Origin: Chrysiogenia bacterium
Lineage (GTDB): Bacteria; JAGRBM01
DNA: 13,762 nucleotides
Assembly (NCBI GenBank): GCA_020434085.1
Contig: JAGRBM010000290.1
Location: forward strand, 1 to 13,762
Direction of reading: 5' to 3'
Positions 1 to 7,226 of the stretch are shown one piece after another. The position numbers and the translations under genes were made by a program. The notes beneath the pieces were generated by a model. The model was not told where the DNA came from. It saw only the letters and a program-made list of their open reading frames with translations, and did no database searches. Each line of letters starts with the position of its first letter. The stretch's first letter is position 1.

Positions 1-510
1 ATCGGCGTTGTTTATAAGCCGGCCAACAGCGGTCACATCTTTGCCGAAACGCAGGAAGCGGCCCGGAAGCTGGGGCTGGAAATCGTGGGCGCGAAGATCG
101 ATCTCAAGCAGGACATCCCGCGCGCCACGCGCGGGCTTCGCGGGAACATCGACCTGCTCTGGATGGTGCGTGACCCCATCCTGCTCGAACCCGACGCCCT
201 GCGCGAGCTGCTCAAGTTCTCGCTGATCGAGAAACTGCCCCTGCTGACCTTTTCCGCCACGGTCGTGCGCGCCGGCGCCATGATGGCCGTGACGCCCGAA
301 GAGCACGGCATGGGCCGTCAGGCCGCCCGTATCGGCAAGCAGATCCTGGCCGGCAAGCGCCCGGGTCAGATCCCCGTGCAGGGCCCGACGGACCACCGCA
401 TCGCACTCAACCTCGCCACGGCCAAGCGTATCGGTCGCCTTGAAGATCTTGCCATCAACGTTCTCATCTTCGCCGCCGAGAACAAGCAGTCCATCGAAGT
501 ATTTCGCTGA
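1..510 (+). CDS. ABC transporter substrate-binding protein, C-terminal part
   Basis: The frame is open from the first base and ends at TGA 508-510, giving the last 169 residues; the start and any signal peptide lie outside the window. The fragment begins IGVVYKPANSG, and a segment near the end reads ALNLATAKRIGRLEDLAINV. Both resemble the PF04392 family of periplasmic substrate-binding proteins (TrpX-like, 'ABC transporter substrate binding protein'). Family members of about 300-330 residues deliver a small solute, in some cases an aromatic amino acid, to an ABC permease. The part seen would be the second lobe of the two-lobed fold. The substrate cannot be read from the sequence. No permease or ATPase gene follows; the next gene is convergent and only 3 bp away, so any transporter partners must lie upstream. 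The family call is fairly firm, the ligand is unknown. Confidence 0.75.
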   Translation: MGVVYKPANSGHIFAETQEAARKLGLEIVGAKIDLKQDIPRATRGLRGNIDLLWMVRDPILLEPDALRELLKFSLIEKLPLLTFSATVVRAGAMMAVTPEEHGMGRQAARIGKQILAGKRPGQIPVQGPTDHRIALNLATAKRIGRLEDLAINVLIFAAENKQSIEVFR

Positions 511-513
511 TTC

Positions 514-1467
514 TTATTGAGCCGGGTTTGTTTCAGGCTCGCCATTCAATGCGCGAAGCTGCGCGACGCGGTGGCGTTCAAACTCGATCACCGCATCGGC
601 CAGCGCCGAGGCGATCTGTTCCTGATACTCAGCGCTCTGCAGCCTGTCGCGCTCGCGCGGGTTGGTGACGAACCCGATTTCGACCAGCACGGCGGGCATC
701 TGCGCGCGCGAGAGCACAAAGAAGGGGGCCTGCTTCACGCCGCGGTTGGTGGTGTTGAGTCCGGCAGCCAGCCGCGTCTGCACGATGCCGGCGAATTCCT
801 CGGAGCGGCGGATCTGGTCGGCCGAGGCCAGGGAGAGCAGCGTAAGCAGAAGCGGGTCGTTGGGATTGCTGCCTTCGTATTTGAGGGCCTCGTTCTCGAT
901 GAGCGCCGTTTTGCGGGCGTCGTCGTCACTGGCTTCCGGGCTCAGCAGGAAGGTCTCCACCCCCCGGGCGCCCTTGCGCTGTGCGGCGTTGGCGTGGATG
1001 GAGACGAAGAACCTTGCCTGGTGCTCGTTGGCAATGGCCATGCGCTGGTGCAACGGGACGAAGTGGTCATCGTCGCGGGTGAGCAGGATGGGCAGGTTGG
1101 GGGCCCGCTCGCGCAGGATGTCCCGGGCCTTGAGGGCAACGGCCAGGACGACCTCGCTCTCGCGGATCGCGCCGGAGACGACGGCGCCGGTGTCTTCGCC
1201 CCCGTGGCCGGGGTCCAGAATGATCGGTCCCTCGAATTCTCCGTCCGAAGAATTTCCGGAAAACATGGCAGCCATGGCCTGGCTGTGATCGGTCTGTCCG
1301 GGCCTTTGCCTGTCTTTTGAGCCTGTTCCGGCCGGGTTCCCCGCGCCGGCGCAGGCGCTCAGAACCAAAGCGCCCAGCAGGGCGCCGAATATTGTTGAAA
1401 TTGAGTGATTTCCAGTGGTTATCATGGATCTGGCATGGGCAGACTTTCGCGTTGTTTTCGCCATCAT
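514..1467 (-). CDS. N-acetylmuramoyl-L-alanine amidase (Amidase_3), lipoprotein
   Basis: A 317-residue zinc amidase that cuts the MurNAc-L-Ala bond of peptidoglycan. The catalytic domain runs from about residue 80 to 300. The three expected zinc ligands are present: H88 in LDPGHGG, E103 in IRESE and H158 in SIHAN. The catalytic glutamate E263 is in LVEIGF. The N-terminus has a hydrophobic stretch (about 27-38) ending in a lipobox, L36-S-A-C39, so the protein is probably a lipoprotein of the periplasmic face. A polar linker of about 40 residues follows. No AMIN domain, as in E. coli AmiC, is present. The ATG at 1467 is chosen because GAAGGGG lies about 10 nt upstream. A second Met at 1425 would shorten the basic N-region but has no Shine-Dalgarno. 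The gene diverges from the M23 peptidase gene; cell separation or wall turnover is the likely role. amiC-like, but I would not fix the symbol. Confidence 0.93.
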   Translation of the reverse strand: MMAKTTRKSAHARSMITTGNHSISTIFGALLGALVLSACAGAGNPAGTGSKDRQRPGQTDHSQAMAAMFSGNSSDGEFEGPIILDPGHGGEDTGAVVSGAIRESEVVLAVALKARDILRERAPNLPILLTRDDDHFVPLHQRMAIANEHQARFFVSIHANAAQRKGARGVETFLLSPEASDDDARKTALIENEALKYEGSNPNDPLLLTLLSLASADQIRRSEEFAGIVQTRLAAGLNTTNRGVKQAPFFVLSRAQMPAVLVEIGFVTNPRERDRLQSAEYQEQIASALADAVIEFERHRVAQLRALNGEPETNPAQ

Positions 1468-1516
1468 TTGTTTCGAACCCCTTCAGGTCGCTTCTGGGTC
1501 TGCCTCAGATTCAGGC

Positions 1517-1522
1517 ATTCTA
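1517..1522 (-). promoter_or_regulatory. possible -10 element for the amidase gene
   Basis: On the minus strand the bases read TAGAAT, five of six matches to the sigma-70 -10 consensus, about 50 bp before the amidase ATG. No good -35 sits 17 bp upstream (TTCTGG), so the element is only a candidate. Confidence 0.3.
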
Positions 1523-1847
1523 GTCAACAAATCGCCCGGCCAGAACCCCAAGTAACCCCCCGATATGGTTGGTATTTTGCCACCCTGCGTCTTGACACCT
1601 TTCCCCGGACGTGGCAGCGTGCCCACTTAGGAAGTCTTGGTTTGTGGTTCTGCAAGGGATGCTGAGGCGCGAAAGCTTTTAGAGCTGGAGCAGGAACGTC
1701 GAAGCATGGGAAGGCTTTGCGGAAATGCCGGTGCGAAACCCGGTTCGCAGACCAGGGGTGAGGAGCAGGCTGAAAACGCGGGGAAAACGCATCCGATTCT
1801 TCGGTGCGCGTTTACAGACTGGTCAGTAAAAAAGATTTCAGCGAGAC

Positions 1848-1890
1848 CTCTACGGGGATTGGGTGTTTGGGTTTGGGAACCCCCGTTGAG
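1848..1890 (+). promoter_or_regulatory. G-quadruplex motif nested in a hairpin, leader of M23 gene
   Basis: Four G-runs, GGGG 1854-1857, GGG 1861-1863, GGG 1869-1871 and GGG 1875-1877, are separated by loops of 3, 5 and 3 nt, which fits the canonical three-tetrad G4 pattern on the coding strand. The same stretch is bracketed by an inverted repeat: CTCTACGGGG (1848-1857) can pair with CCCCGTTGAG (1881-1890) with one mismatch in ten. The first G-run is needed by both structures, so they exclude each other. The element ends 14 nt before the GTG start, next to the weak ribosome-binding site GGGAAG. A regulatory role is inferred, not shown. Confidence 0.45.
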
Positions 1891-1904
1891 AGTGGGAAGC
1901 ATCA

Positions 1905-2816
1905 GTGGACGGGAACAAGGGAAAGAAGCGGCTAACCGTTTTTGTTGTTCCTGAGGGCGAAACCAATCTGCGTCGCCTTCAGGTTCCGGCATGGTTTTTC
2001 AGCAAGAAAGTGTGGCGCGTCGTAGGCGTGCTCGCGCTGGTGCTGGGCGTACACTATGCGGTCTCGGTGCATCGCTCGATCCAGACTTCGGATCTGCTGG
2101 CCGAGAACAAGGCGCTGCGCGATCACGTCGCGGAACTGACCGGCCGGGTCGAATCCATTAAATCGGATCTTGAGCGTGTCGATACCCTCGACTACCGCGT
2201 TCGCGCGATCTTCGGACTGGAGTATCCCTCCGAAGTCCAAAATCCGGGCCTTGGCGGGCCGCTTGTCCCCAACATGAGCGCCTACGAAGGGCTCGATCCC
2301 AAGGACGCCAGCCGCCTGCGCCGTCTCGATCACGACATTTTCGACGCGAAGACCCGCGTTTCGATTCAGGAGCAGAGCCTCGAAGACCTGCTCAATCACT
2401 TTGGCGAGCAGCGCTCGCAGCTCGCATCGACTCCCTCGATCTGGCCCACCCGCGGCTGGCTTACCTCGACCTTCGGCACGCGCCGCGATCCCTTTACCAA
2501 TTCGCGCACCATGCACCACGGCCTGGATGTGGCGGCCAGCATTGGCACGCCGGTCGTCTCGCCGGCTGACGGCGTGGTGGTCTTCGTGGGCGCGCGTTCA
2601 GGCTATGGCAAGGTCATCACGGTTGATCACGGCTACGGGGTGAGCACGATCTACGGCCATCTCTCGGAGTCCAAGGTGAAGGTAGGCGACCAGGTCCGTC
2701 GCGGTGAGGACATCGCCGCGGTCGGCAATACCGGCCGCTCGACCGGGCCGCATCTGCACTACGAAGTTCGTGTCAATGACGTGCCCGTGGACCCGATGAA
2801 ATACATCCTGAACTGA
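1905..2816 (+). CDS. Membrane-anchored M23 (LytM-type) metalloendopeptidase
   Basis: A 303-residue protein with a short basic N-terminus, one membrane segment (about residues 37-55), a predicted coiled coil (about 60-95), a linker, and a C-terminal LytM/M23 domain (about 180-300). The catalytic set is complete: H204 and D208 in HHGLD, H252 in YGHLS, and H283/H285 in PHLHYEV. It is therefore probably an active glycyl or meso-DAP cross-link endopeptidase rather than an EnvC/NlpD-like degenerate activator, where zinc ligands are lost. The topology places the enzyme in the periplasm, tethered to the inner membrane. The start is GTG at 1905: it is the only initiator after an in-frame TGA at 1887-1889, and the conserved-looking RLTVFVVPEG begins just after it. 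The Shine-Dalgarno is weak (GGGAAG). A strong terminator follows 25 bp after the stop, so the gene is probably monocistronic. Confidence 0.93.
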   Translation: MDGNKGKKRLTVFVVPEGETNLRRLQVPAWFFSKKVWRVVGVLALVLGVHYAVSVHRSIQTSDLLAENKALRDHVAELTGRVESIKSDLERVDTLDYRVRAIFGLEYPSEVQNPGLGGPLVPNMSAYEGLDPKDASRLRRLDHDIFDAKTRVSIQEQSLEDLLNHFGEQRSQLASTPSIWPTRGWLTSTFGTRRDPFTNSRTMHHGLDVAASIGTPVVSPADGVVVFVGARSGYGKVITVDHGYGVSTIYGHLSESKVKVGDQVRRGEDIAAVGNTGRSTGPHLHYEVRVNDVPVDPMKYILN

Positions 2817-2841
2817 CAGCATCTCTCAGAGGTACGTTCGC

Positions 2842-2876
2842 AAAAAGGCCGGTTCCGCGGGGAAGCGGCCTTTTTT
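2842..2876 (+). terminator. Rho-independent terminator after M23 gene
   Basis: A perfect 10-bp stem pairs AAAAAGGCCG (2842-2851) with CGGCCTTTTT (2866-2875). A G-G mismatch follows, then TTCC/GGAA closes a GCGG tetraloop, and six T residues run to 2876. The A-tract on the left makes it potentially bidirectional, but the only neighbours here are plus-strand genes. Confidence 0.92.
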
Positions 2877-2993
2877 GATTCAAGGTGACAAGCCAGTCGG
2901 CAGGGCTTCTCGATTGCGGCGAGGGTCGCTTTGGGTTAATCGTAATCCGGTTCGGGTTACCGCGCCCGTTCAGGCCCGTCGGCATCTCCCCGT

Positions 2994-3006
2994 TGTCGAC
3001 ACGACA
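2994..3006 (+). promoter_or_regulatory. small inverted repeat in the rng leader
   Basis: TGTCG (2994-2998), loop ACA, CGACA (3002-3006) forms a perfect 5-bp inverted repeat 29 nt before the rng start. It could be a leader hairpin or an operator. Statistically weak alone. Confidence 0.25.
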
Positions 3007-3035
3007 CAAACCAGCAACGGCGCCCTGGAGGGCCT

Positions 3036-4556
3036 TTGACCAGCAATCTGCTCATCAACGTTTCCCCGGTCGAGACCCGGGTGGCCCTCGTGGAGCAGGC
3101 CCGCGTGCGCGAAATTTACATCGAGCGCCCCGACGAGCTGGGAATTACGGGAAATATCTACAAGGGCCGGGTCGACCGGGTCCTGCCGGGCATGCAGGCA
3201 GCCTTCGTTGACGTTGGGCTCGACCGCGCAGCGTTCCTGTATGCCGGCGATGTGCTGGGCCCCGACGGTGAAGTGGACTACCCCGGCGCCAACGGGAACG
3301 GGCACGACATCGATATCGATTTTGCCGACAACGGCCACCCCCACCGCACGGCTCCCCCGATTCAGGAGCTTCTCAAGGCCGGGCAGGAAGTGCTCGTTCA
3401 GGTGGCCAAGGAGCCGCTTGGCACCAAGGGCGCGCGCGTGACCTCCCACATCTCGCTTCCGGGTCGTTACTTGGTTTACATGCCGCTGGCCGAGCACGTC
3501 GGAGTTTCGCGACGCATCGAATCCGTCGAAGAGCGTGAGCGGCTGCGAACGCTGGTCGACGAGCTGCGCAACGGCGAGGGCGGTTTCATCGTGCGCACCG
3601 TGGCCGAGGGCGCGAGCGACGAGGAGCTGCTGCGCGACATCAGCTACCTGAGAAAATCATGGCAGCGCATCAGCGCCCGGCGCGAGCATCTACCGCTGGG
3701 GCGTCTGGTGCACCAGGAACTCTCCGTCTCCCTGCGCGCGGTGCGGGACATCCTGACCCCGGACATCGATCAGGTCATCGTCGACGACGCAGCGGAGTTT
3801 GAGCAGGTGCGCGAGTTCCTCGACGTGTTCGAACCCTCGCTGGGCTCGCGCGTGGAACTCTACACCAACCAGGAACCGCTCTTCGATCGCTTCGGCATCG
3901 AGATCGATATCCAGCGGATGCTTGCACGAAAGGTCTGGCTTCCCTCTGGTGGCTACATCGTCATCGATTCCTTCGAGGCGCTCACCGCCATCGACGTGAA
4001 CACCGGCCGCTACGTGGGCAAGCGCAACTTCGAGGAAACCGTCCTCAAGACAAACCTCGAAGCCGTCGCCGAAATCGTCTCGCAGCTTCGTCTGCGCAAC
4101 ATCGGCGGCATCATCGTCATCGACTTTATCGACATGGAGCGCATCAGCTCGCGCGAGAAGGTACAAGCCGCGCTGGCCGACTCCCTGCGAGCAGACAAGG
4201 CGCGCACAACGATCACGAAGATCAGCGATCTGGGGATCGTCGAAATGACCCGCAAGCGCATCCGCGAACCGGTGCTGCATACCCTGGCCGCGACCTGCCC
4301 CTATTGCGACGGCCACGGCTGGGTTCGCTCGTGCACCAGCGTGGCCCACGAAATCCTGCGCCAGCTCGTGCGTGAGCTCAATTCCGTTCGCGGGAACCTG
4401 GGAGTGCGCGCTCACCCGGACGTGATCACGCGCCTTCGCGAGGAAGACCACCAGGGGGTGGCCCACGTCGAGGAGAAATACGGCATGCACATCTCACTGG
4501 AGAGCGTTGTCGATTTCCACCAGGAACACTTCGAGATCCGGCCGCTCGGCCAGTAA
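3036..4556 (+). CDS. rng: Ribonuclease G (RNase E/G family)
   Basis: A 506-residue single-strand endoribonuclease that in the family matures 16S rRNA 5' ends and starts mRNA decay. An N-terminal S1-type RNA-binding domain (about 38-140) begins ITGNIYKGRVDRVLPGMQAA and carries a Gly/Asp/Asn-rich insertion at about residues 78-108. The catalytic domain has the two metal-binding aspartates: D320 in TAIDVNTG and D363 in IVIDFIDM. Their spacing of 43 equals that of D303/D346 in E. coli RNase E. The zinc-link cysteines C421/C424 lie in CPYCDGHG. There is no long C-terminal degradosome scaffold, so the protein is RNase G-sized. The start is TTG at 3036, chosen because GGAGG lies 4 nt upstream and the family begins LLINVxPxETRVALVE within a few residues of the initiator. 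The stop TAA abuts the stop of the convergent gene with no bases between. Confidence 0.96.
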   Translation: MTSNLLINVSPVETRVALVEQARVREIYIERPDELGITGNIYKGRVDRVLPGMQAAFVDVGLDRAAFLYAGDVLGPDGEVDYPGANGNGHDIDIDFADNGHPHRTAPPIQELLKAGQEVLVQVAKEPLGTKGARVTSHISLPGRYLVYMPLAEHVGVSRRIESVEERERLRTLVDELRNGEGGFIVRTVAEGASDEELLRDISYLRKSWQRISARREHLPLGRLVHQELSVSLRAVRDILTPDIDQVIVDDAAEFEQVREFLDVFEPSLGSRVELYTNQEPLFDRFGIEIDIQRMLARKVWLPSGGYIVIDSFEALTAIDVNTGRYVGKRNFEETVLKTNLEAVAEIVSQLRLRNIGGIIVIDFIDMERISSREKVQAALADSLRADKARTTITKISDLGIVEMTRKRIREPVLHTLAATCPYCDGHGWVRSCTSVAHEILRQLVRELNSVRGNLGVRAHPDVITRLREEDHQGVAHVEEKYGMHISLESVVDFHQEHFEIRPLGQ

Positions 4557-4937
4557 TCACGGCATTGCCCGCAAGTCTGTTTCCCTGAAAATCTTGATGA
4601 GCTGTATGTAGATGGCGAGCTCAATGTTGCTGCGCTCGGCGCGAAGGCGCTCAAGCGGCTCGCGCGGGTCCCACGCCCCGTTACTCACGAAGATGGGCGT
4701 CTGCTTGCGGTGCAGGCGCTCGCCATCATCGATGAGCGCGTGCTCGATCGCACCGCCGAGTTTCCAGCGGACGACCTGCTCGCGCGGGGAACCCTTGTCG
4801 TAGCAGAGCTGAAAGCGCATGAGCCGGCCTGCATCGCTCAGCCAGACGTAGAGATCGTGGTTCTCATCCGAATACCAGCGGAGGCGAAACCCCTCTCCGC
4901 CGCGTTGCTTCACAATCTGCGGATTGATCTCATGCAT
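4557..4937 (-). CDS. 126-residue protein of unknown function
   Basis: I do not recognise this protein. It is soluble, with no signal peptide or membrane segment, and rich in charged and aromatic residues. The N-terminal half reads like a compact beta-rich fold (GFRLRWYSDENHDLYVWLSD, then RLMRFQLCYDK), and the last 35 residues look like an amphipathic helix (PLERLRAERSNIELAIYIQL). Codon use and third-position GC match the neighbouring genes, which supports real coding. The ATG at 4937 lacks a clear Shine-Dalgarno, so the start is uncertain. It is the last gene of the minus-strand unit, 64 bp after the nucleotidyltransferase, and its TGA directly touches the rng stop. Position suggests, but does not prove, a link to the anmK/nucleotidyltransferase pair. 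Confidence 0.65.
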   Translation of the reverse strand: MHEINPQIVKQRGGEGFRLRWYSDENHDLYVWLSDAGRLMRFQLCYDKGSPREQVVRWKLGGAIEHALIDDGERLHRKQTPIFVSNGAWDPREPLERLRAERSNIELAIYIQLIKIFRETDLRAMP

Positions 4938-5001
4938 TGCGCGGCCAGGGTAACACAGGCGTGCGGCGGAGTCGGTGAGTTAAACCACGGCGTGAAGTGG
5001 T

Positions 5002-6030
5002 TCACGCACCCAGCGACTTGCGGCCTTCGTAGAAAATCCGGTCCTTCCAGTCATGCCCGCGCACGTGTGTATCGGGCCAGACGATGCATCGCTCCAGACT
5101 CGTGTCGTCGTCGAGCCGCGAGCCCGCACCCACAATCGCGCCGGGGCCGATCTGCACGTCGTAGCCGACAGTGACATCCTGCCCGACGAAGGCGGGGCCC
5201 TGCATCTCGGGGTTCTCGGGACAGACCCATGCGTGCGGCGTCCATACGCCGGGCTCGATGCTCTCGTAGCCGCGCGCCTGCAGCATCCGCCGCGTGCGCG
5301 TGGCGAGCAGGTCGTCCCCGTCCAGGTTCGCCAGAAGTGCGGCGCTGGCTGCCAGGTAGCGCTCGGGCGTGCCCAGGTCATCCCAGGGAGCGTCGCTCAC
5401 GAACTGCGCGCGGACCGGGGCGCCTTTTTCGAGCAGGGGGCGGTAGACCTCCTGCACGATGCAGAAGACCTGCGCAGGCGGTAGTTCTTTGAGAATCTCC
5501 GGTGAGAGAACATGCAGGCCGGTAAAGAGCCCGGCCTTCGCGCCCGGCGGCGGAGTTTCCCCGGGTGCAAGGTAGCCGCCGATACGCCCGTCCTCATGGG
5601 CCCAGAATCCGCCGGCCTGTTGCCAGCCCTCATCGCGCAGCAGCAGCGTCGCCAGCGGTTTGTCTTTTTCAAAGGCGGCGACCGCTGCGCCCAGGTCGAT
5701 GCCGTGAAGGACGTCGGCATTGGCGATCAGGAAGGGGGCGCCCTCCAGGTGGCCGCGCACATTGCTGACTGCACCGCCGGTCCCCAGCAGTGTGGTCTCG
5801 GTAACGAGTTCCACCGGCAGGGCGGATTCGCGCTCGCCAAGATATGCCTGCATCTTTTCGGCGAGGTGATAGGCGTTGGCCACGACCTCGGAGACCTGTG
5901 CCTCCGCAAGTGCGGCCAGGCTGAATTCGATCAGCGGTATATCGAGAACGGGAATCAGTGGTTTTGGAAGCAGGTGGGTGAGGGGGCGAAGACGCCGTCC
6001 CTCACCGGCGGCCAGCAACAGGGCCTTCAT
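5002..6030 (-). CDS. Sugar-1-phosphate nucleotidyltransferase, MurU/ManC-like
   Basis: A 342-residue NTP_transferase enzyme that joins a sugar 1-phosphate to an NTP. The nucleotide-binding signature LAAGEGRRLRPLT...PKP is at residues 6-24, LGTGGA at 82-87, the Mg-binding aspartate is D106 in NADVL, and DLGTPERY is at 218-225. The C-terminal part (about 275-325: PAFVGQDVTVGYDVQIGPGA) looks like left-handed beta-helix turns, as in mannose-1-phosphate guanylyltransferases. MurU of Pseudomonas is only about 220 residues and lacks this part. The ATG at 6030 is chosen over the upstream ATG at 6111 because the fold starts with MKALLLAAGEG, a GGGAG lies 9 nt upstream, and it overlaps the anmK stop as ATGA. 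This overlap implies translational coupling to anmK. The substrate is open: MurNAc-1-P (from context), mannose-1-P, or another sugar. Confidence 0.85.
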   Translation of the reverse strand: MKALLLAAGEGRRLRPLTHLLPKPLIPVLDIPLIEFSLAALAEAQVSEVVANAYHLAEKMQAYLGERESALPVELVTETTLLGTGGAVSNVRGHLEGAPFLIANADVLHGIDLGAAVAAFEKDKPLATLLLRDEGWQQAGGFWAHEDGRIGGYLAPGETPPPGAKAGLFTGLHVLSPEILKELPPAQVFCIVQEVYRPLLEKGAPVRAQFVSDAPWDDLGTPERYLAASAALLANLDGDDLLATRTRRMLQARGYESIEPGVWTPHAWVCPENPEMQGPAFVGQDVTVGYDVQIGPGAIVGAGSRLDDDTSLERCIVWPDTHVRGHDWKDRIFYEGRKSLGA

Positions 6031-7220
6031 TTTGGTTTTCTCCCGGGGATGAATTCCCCAAGTATCACAGGGTGGGTCGCGCCGGTCACACTCGGCAGGT
6101 TGCCCGGCCACTTCGCAACGTGGCAGGCGGCCAGCCAGGCAAAGAGCAGCGCCTCGACCGAGTCGGGGTCGTAGCCGATCGCATCGACGCTACGTATCGA
6201 GATACCTGGCACCCTGCGCGCCAGTTCATCGAGCAGCGCGGGGTTGTGCGCGCCGCCGCCGCACACGTAGAGGTGATCGGCGGAGGGTCGCTCCTTGCGA
6301 TAGGGCGCAAGCGAGCGGGCAATGGACTCCGCGCTCAGCGCCGTCGCCGTTGCGAGGATGTCCTCGGGCGAAAGCCCGAAGACGCCTGCGTCCTGGAGAA
6401 TCTTCTGTGCGAAAAGATCGCCGAAGTCCTCGCGGCCGGTCGACTTGGGCGCCTTTCGCTCGAAGTAGGGATGCTGCAGAAGCTCGGCCAGCAGCGCCTC
6501 GTTGACGCTGCCCGCGGCGGCCATCTTGCCGCCGTGGTCGTAGCTGGCGGCGCCGCCGGTCAGGTCTTTGACCAGCGCGTCCATGAGCATGTTGCCCGGA
6601 CCCGTATCGAAGGCGATGGGGCCGTCCTTGCCCGGACCCATGCCGGGGATGGTCACATTGGCGATGCCGCCGATGTTCACGAGAAAGGCGTCGCGCTCGC
6701 CGAGCATGGACAGGTGCAGCACCGGCGCGAGAGGCGCACCCTCGCCGCCGGCGGCCATGTCGCGGTGGCGCAGCCGCGCAACGGTATCCACGCCCGTTCG
6801 CTCAGCAATGATCGCGGGGTCGGCAATCTGAAACGTGGAGCGGACGCTGAACTCGCGCACCGCGCCGGCAAACTCGAATTGCGCGGTGCGCGCGTCGGGC
6901 ACGTGGCGCACGGTCTGGCCGTGGGAACCGATGGCCGCGACGTCTTCGAGGTTCACCTCGCCCTTTGTCGCGATCTCGGCGGCTGCGACGGCGAAGAGCT
7001 CACCGAGCAGCGCGTCGAGGCGCAGCACATCATCGAGTGCGGGATTGGATGCGTGACACAGCTCGAGGATCAGGCCCCGGACTTCCTCGGGGTAGGGGAA
7101 GGTCTCGAAAGCCAGCAGCTTGTCGATGCGCGGCGCACCGCCGGAGGCGGTGTCAATGCGGGCAAGCGCGGCGTCGATTCCGTCGACGGACGTGCCCGAG
7201 AGCAGCCCGATCCACAACAT
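6027..7220 (-). CDS. anmK: Anhydro-N-acetylmuramic acid kinase
   Basis: A 397-residue cytoplasmic ATP-dependent kinase that opens the 1,6-anhydro ring of recycled anhydro-MurNAc and yields MurNAc-6-phosphate. Family motifs in order: IGLLSGTSVDGID (4-16, phosphate binding), SHGQT (99-103), RHRDMAAGGEGAPL with the catalytic aspartate D154, VNIGGIANVT (181-190), DTGPGNMLMD (205-214), and CGGGAHN (320-326). Length is close to the roughly 370 residues usual for the family. The ATG at 7220 places the first motif at residue 4, as expected. No Shine-Dalgarno precedes it, but the upstream CXXC gene ends just 6 bp before, so re-initiation by coupled ribosomes is likely. Its stop overlaps the start of the nucleotidyltransferase gene by 4 bp. 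No murQ (MurNAc-6-P etherase) is in the window. Confidence 0.96.
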   Translation of the reverse strand: MLWIGLLSGTSVDGIDAALARIDTASGGAPRIDKLLAFETFPYPEEVRGLILELCHASNPALDDVLRLDALLGELFAVAAAEIATKGEVNLEDVAAIGSHGQTVRHVPDARTAQFEFAGAVREFSVRSTFQIADPAIIAERTGVDTVARLRHRDMAAGGEGAPLAPVLHLSMLGERDAFLVNIGGIANVTIPGMGPGKDGPIAFDTGPGNMLMDALVKDLTGGAASYDHGGKMAAAGSVNEALLAELLQHPYFERKAPKSTGREDFGDLFAQKILQDAGVFGLSPEDILATATALSAESIARSLAPYRKERPSADHLYVCGGGAHNPALLDELARRVPGISIRSVDAIGYDPDSVEALLFAWLAACHVAKWPGNLPSVTGATHPVILGEFIPGRKPK

Positions 7221-7226
7221 AAGGAT

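Larger units (their letters stand above)
1468..1904. other. 437-bp divergent intergenic region between amidase and M23 genes
   Basis: No convincing gene is seen here. The short open frames at 1637-1954 (+) and 1627-1992 (-) give arginine- and glycine-rich, low-complexity translations that match no family I know. The left part holds the candidate amidase -10. A perfect TTGACA lies at 1592-1597 on the plus strand, but no recognisable -10 follows at 16-18 bp. Another -35-like hexamer, TTTACA, is at 1811-1816. The right part (1848-1890) contains the G-quadruplex and hairpin described separately. The long distance from TTGACA to the GTG start at 1905 leaves room for a structured leader of up to about 280 nt. 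Confidence 0.5.

Noticed and set aside
1700-1770. Stretch GGAAATGCCGGTGCGAAACC followed by CCGGTTCGCAGACC resembling the core of a cobalamin riboswitch
   Set aside because: The nearly invariant GCCACTGT box and the 3' GACCTGCC-like segment are missing, and an M23 peptidase is not a usual B12-controlled gene.
1637-1954. A 105-codon plus-strand frame and its 121-codon antisense partner before the M23 gene
   Set aside because: Neither has a ribosome-binding site, both overlap the start of the M23 gene, and composition is unlike the neighbouring proteins.
6031-6111. 27-residue N-terminal extension of the nucleotidyltransferase
   Set aside because: It overlaps the conserved 3' end of anmK in another frame, and the family fold begins at the internal Met with a good Shine-Dalgarno.
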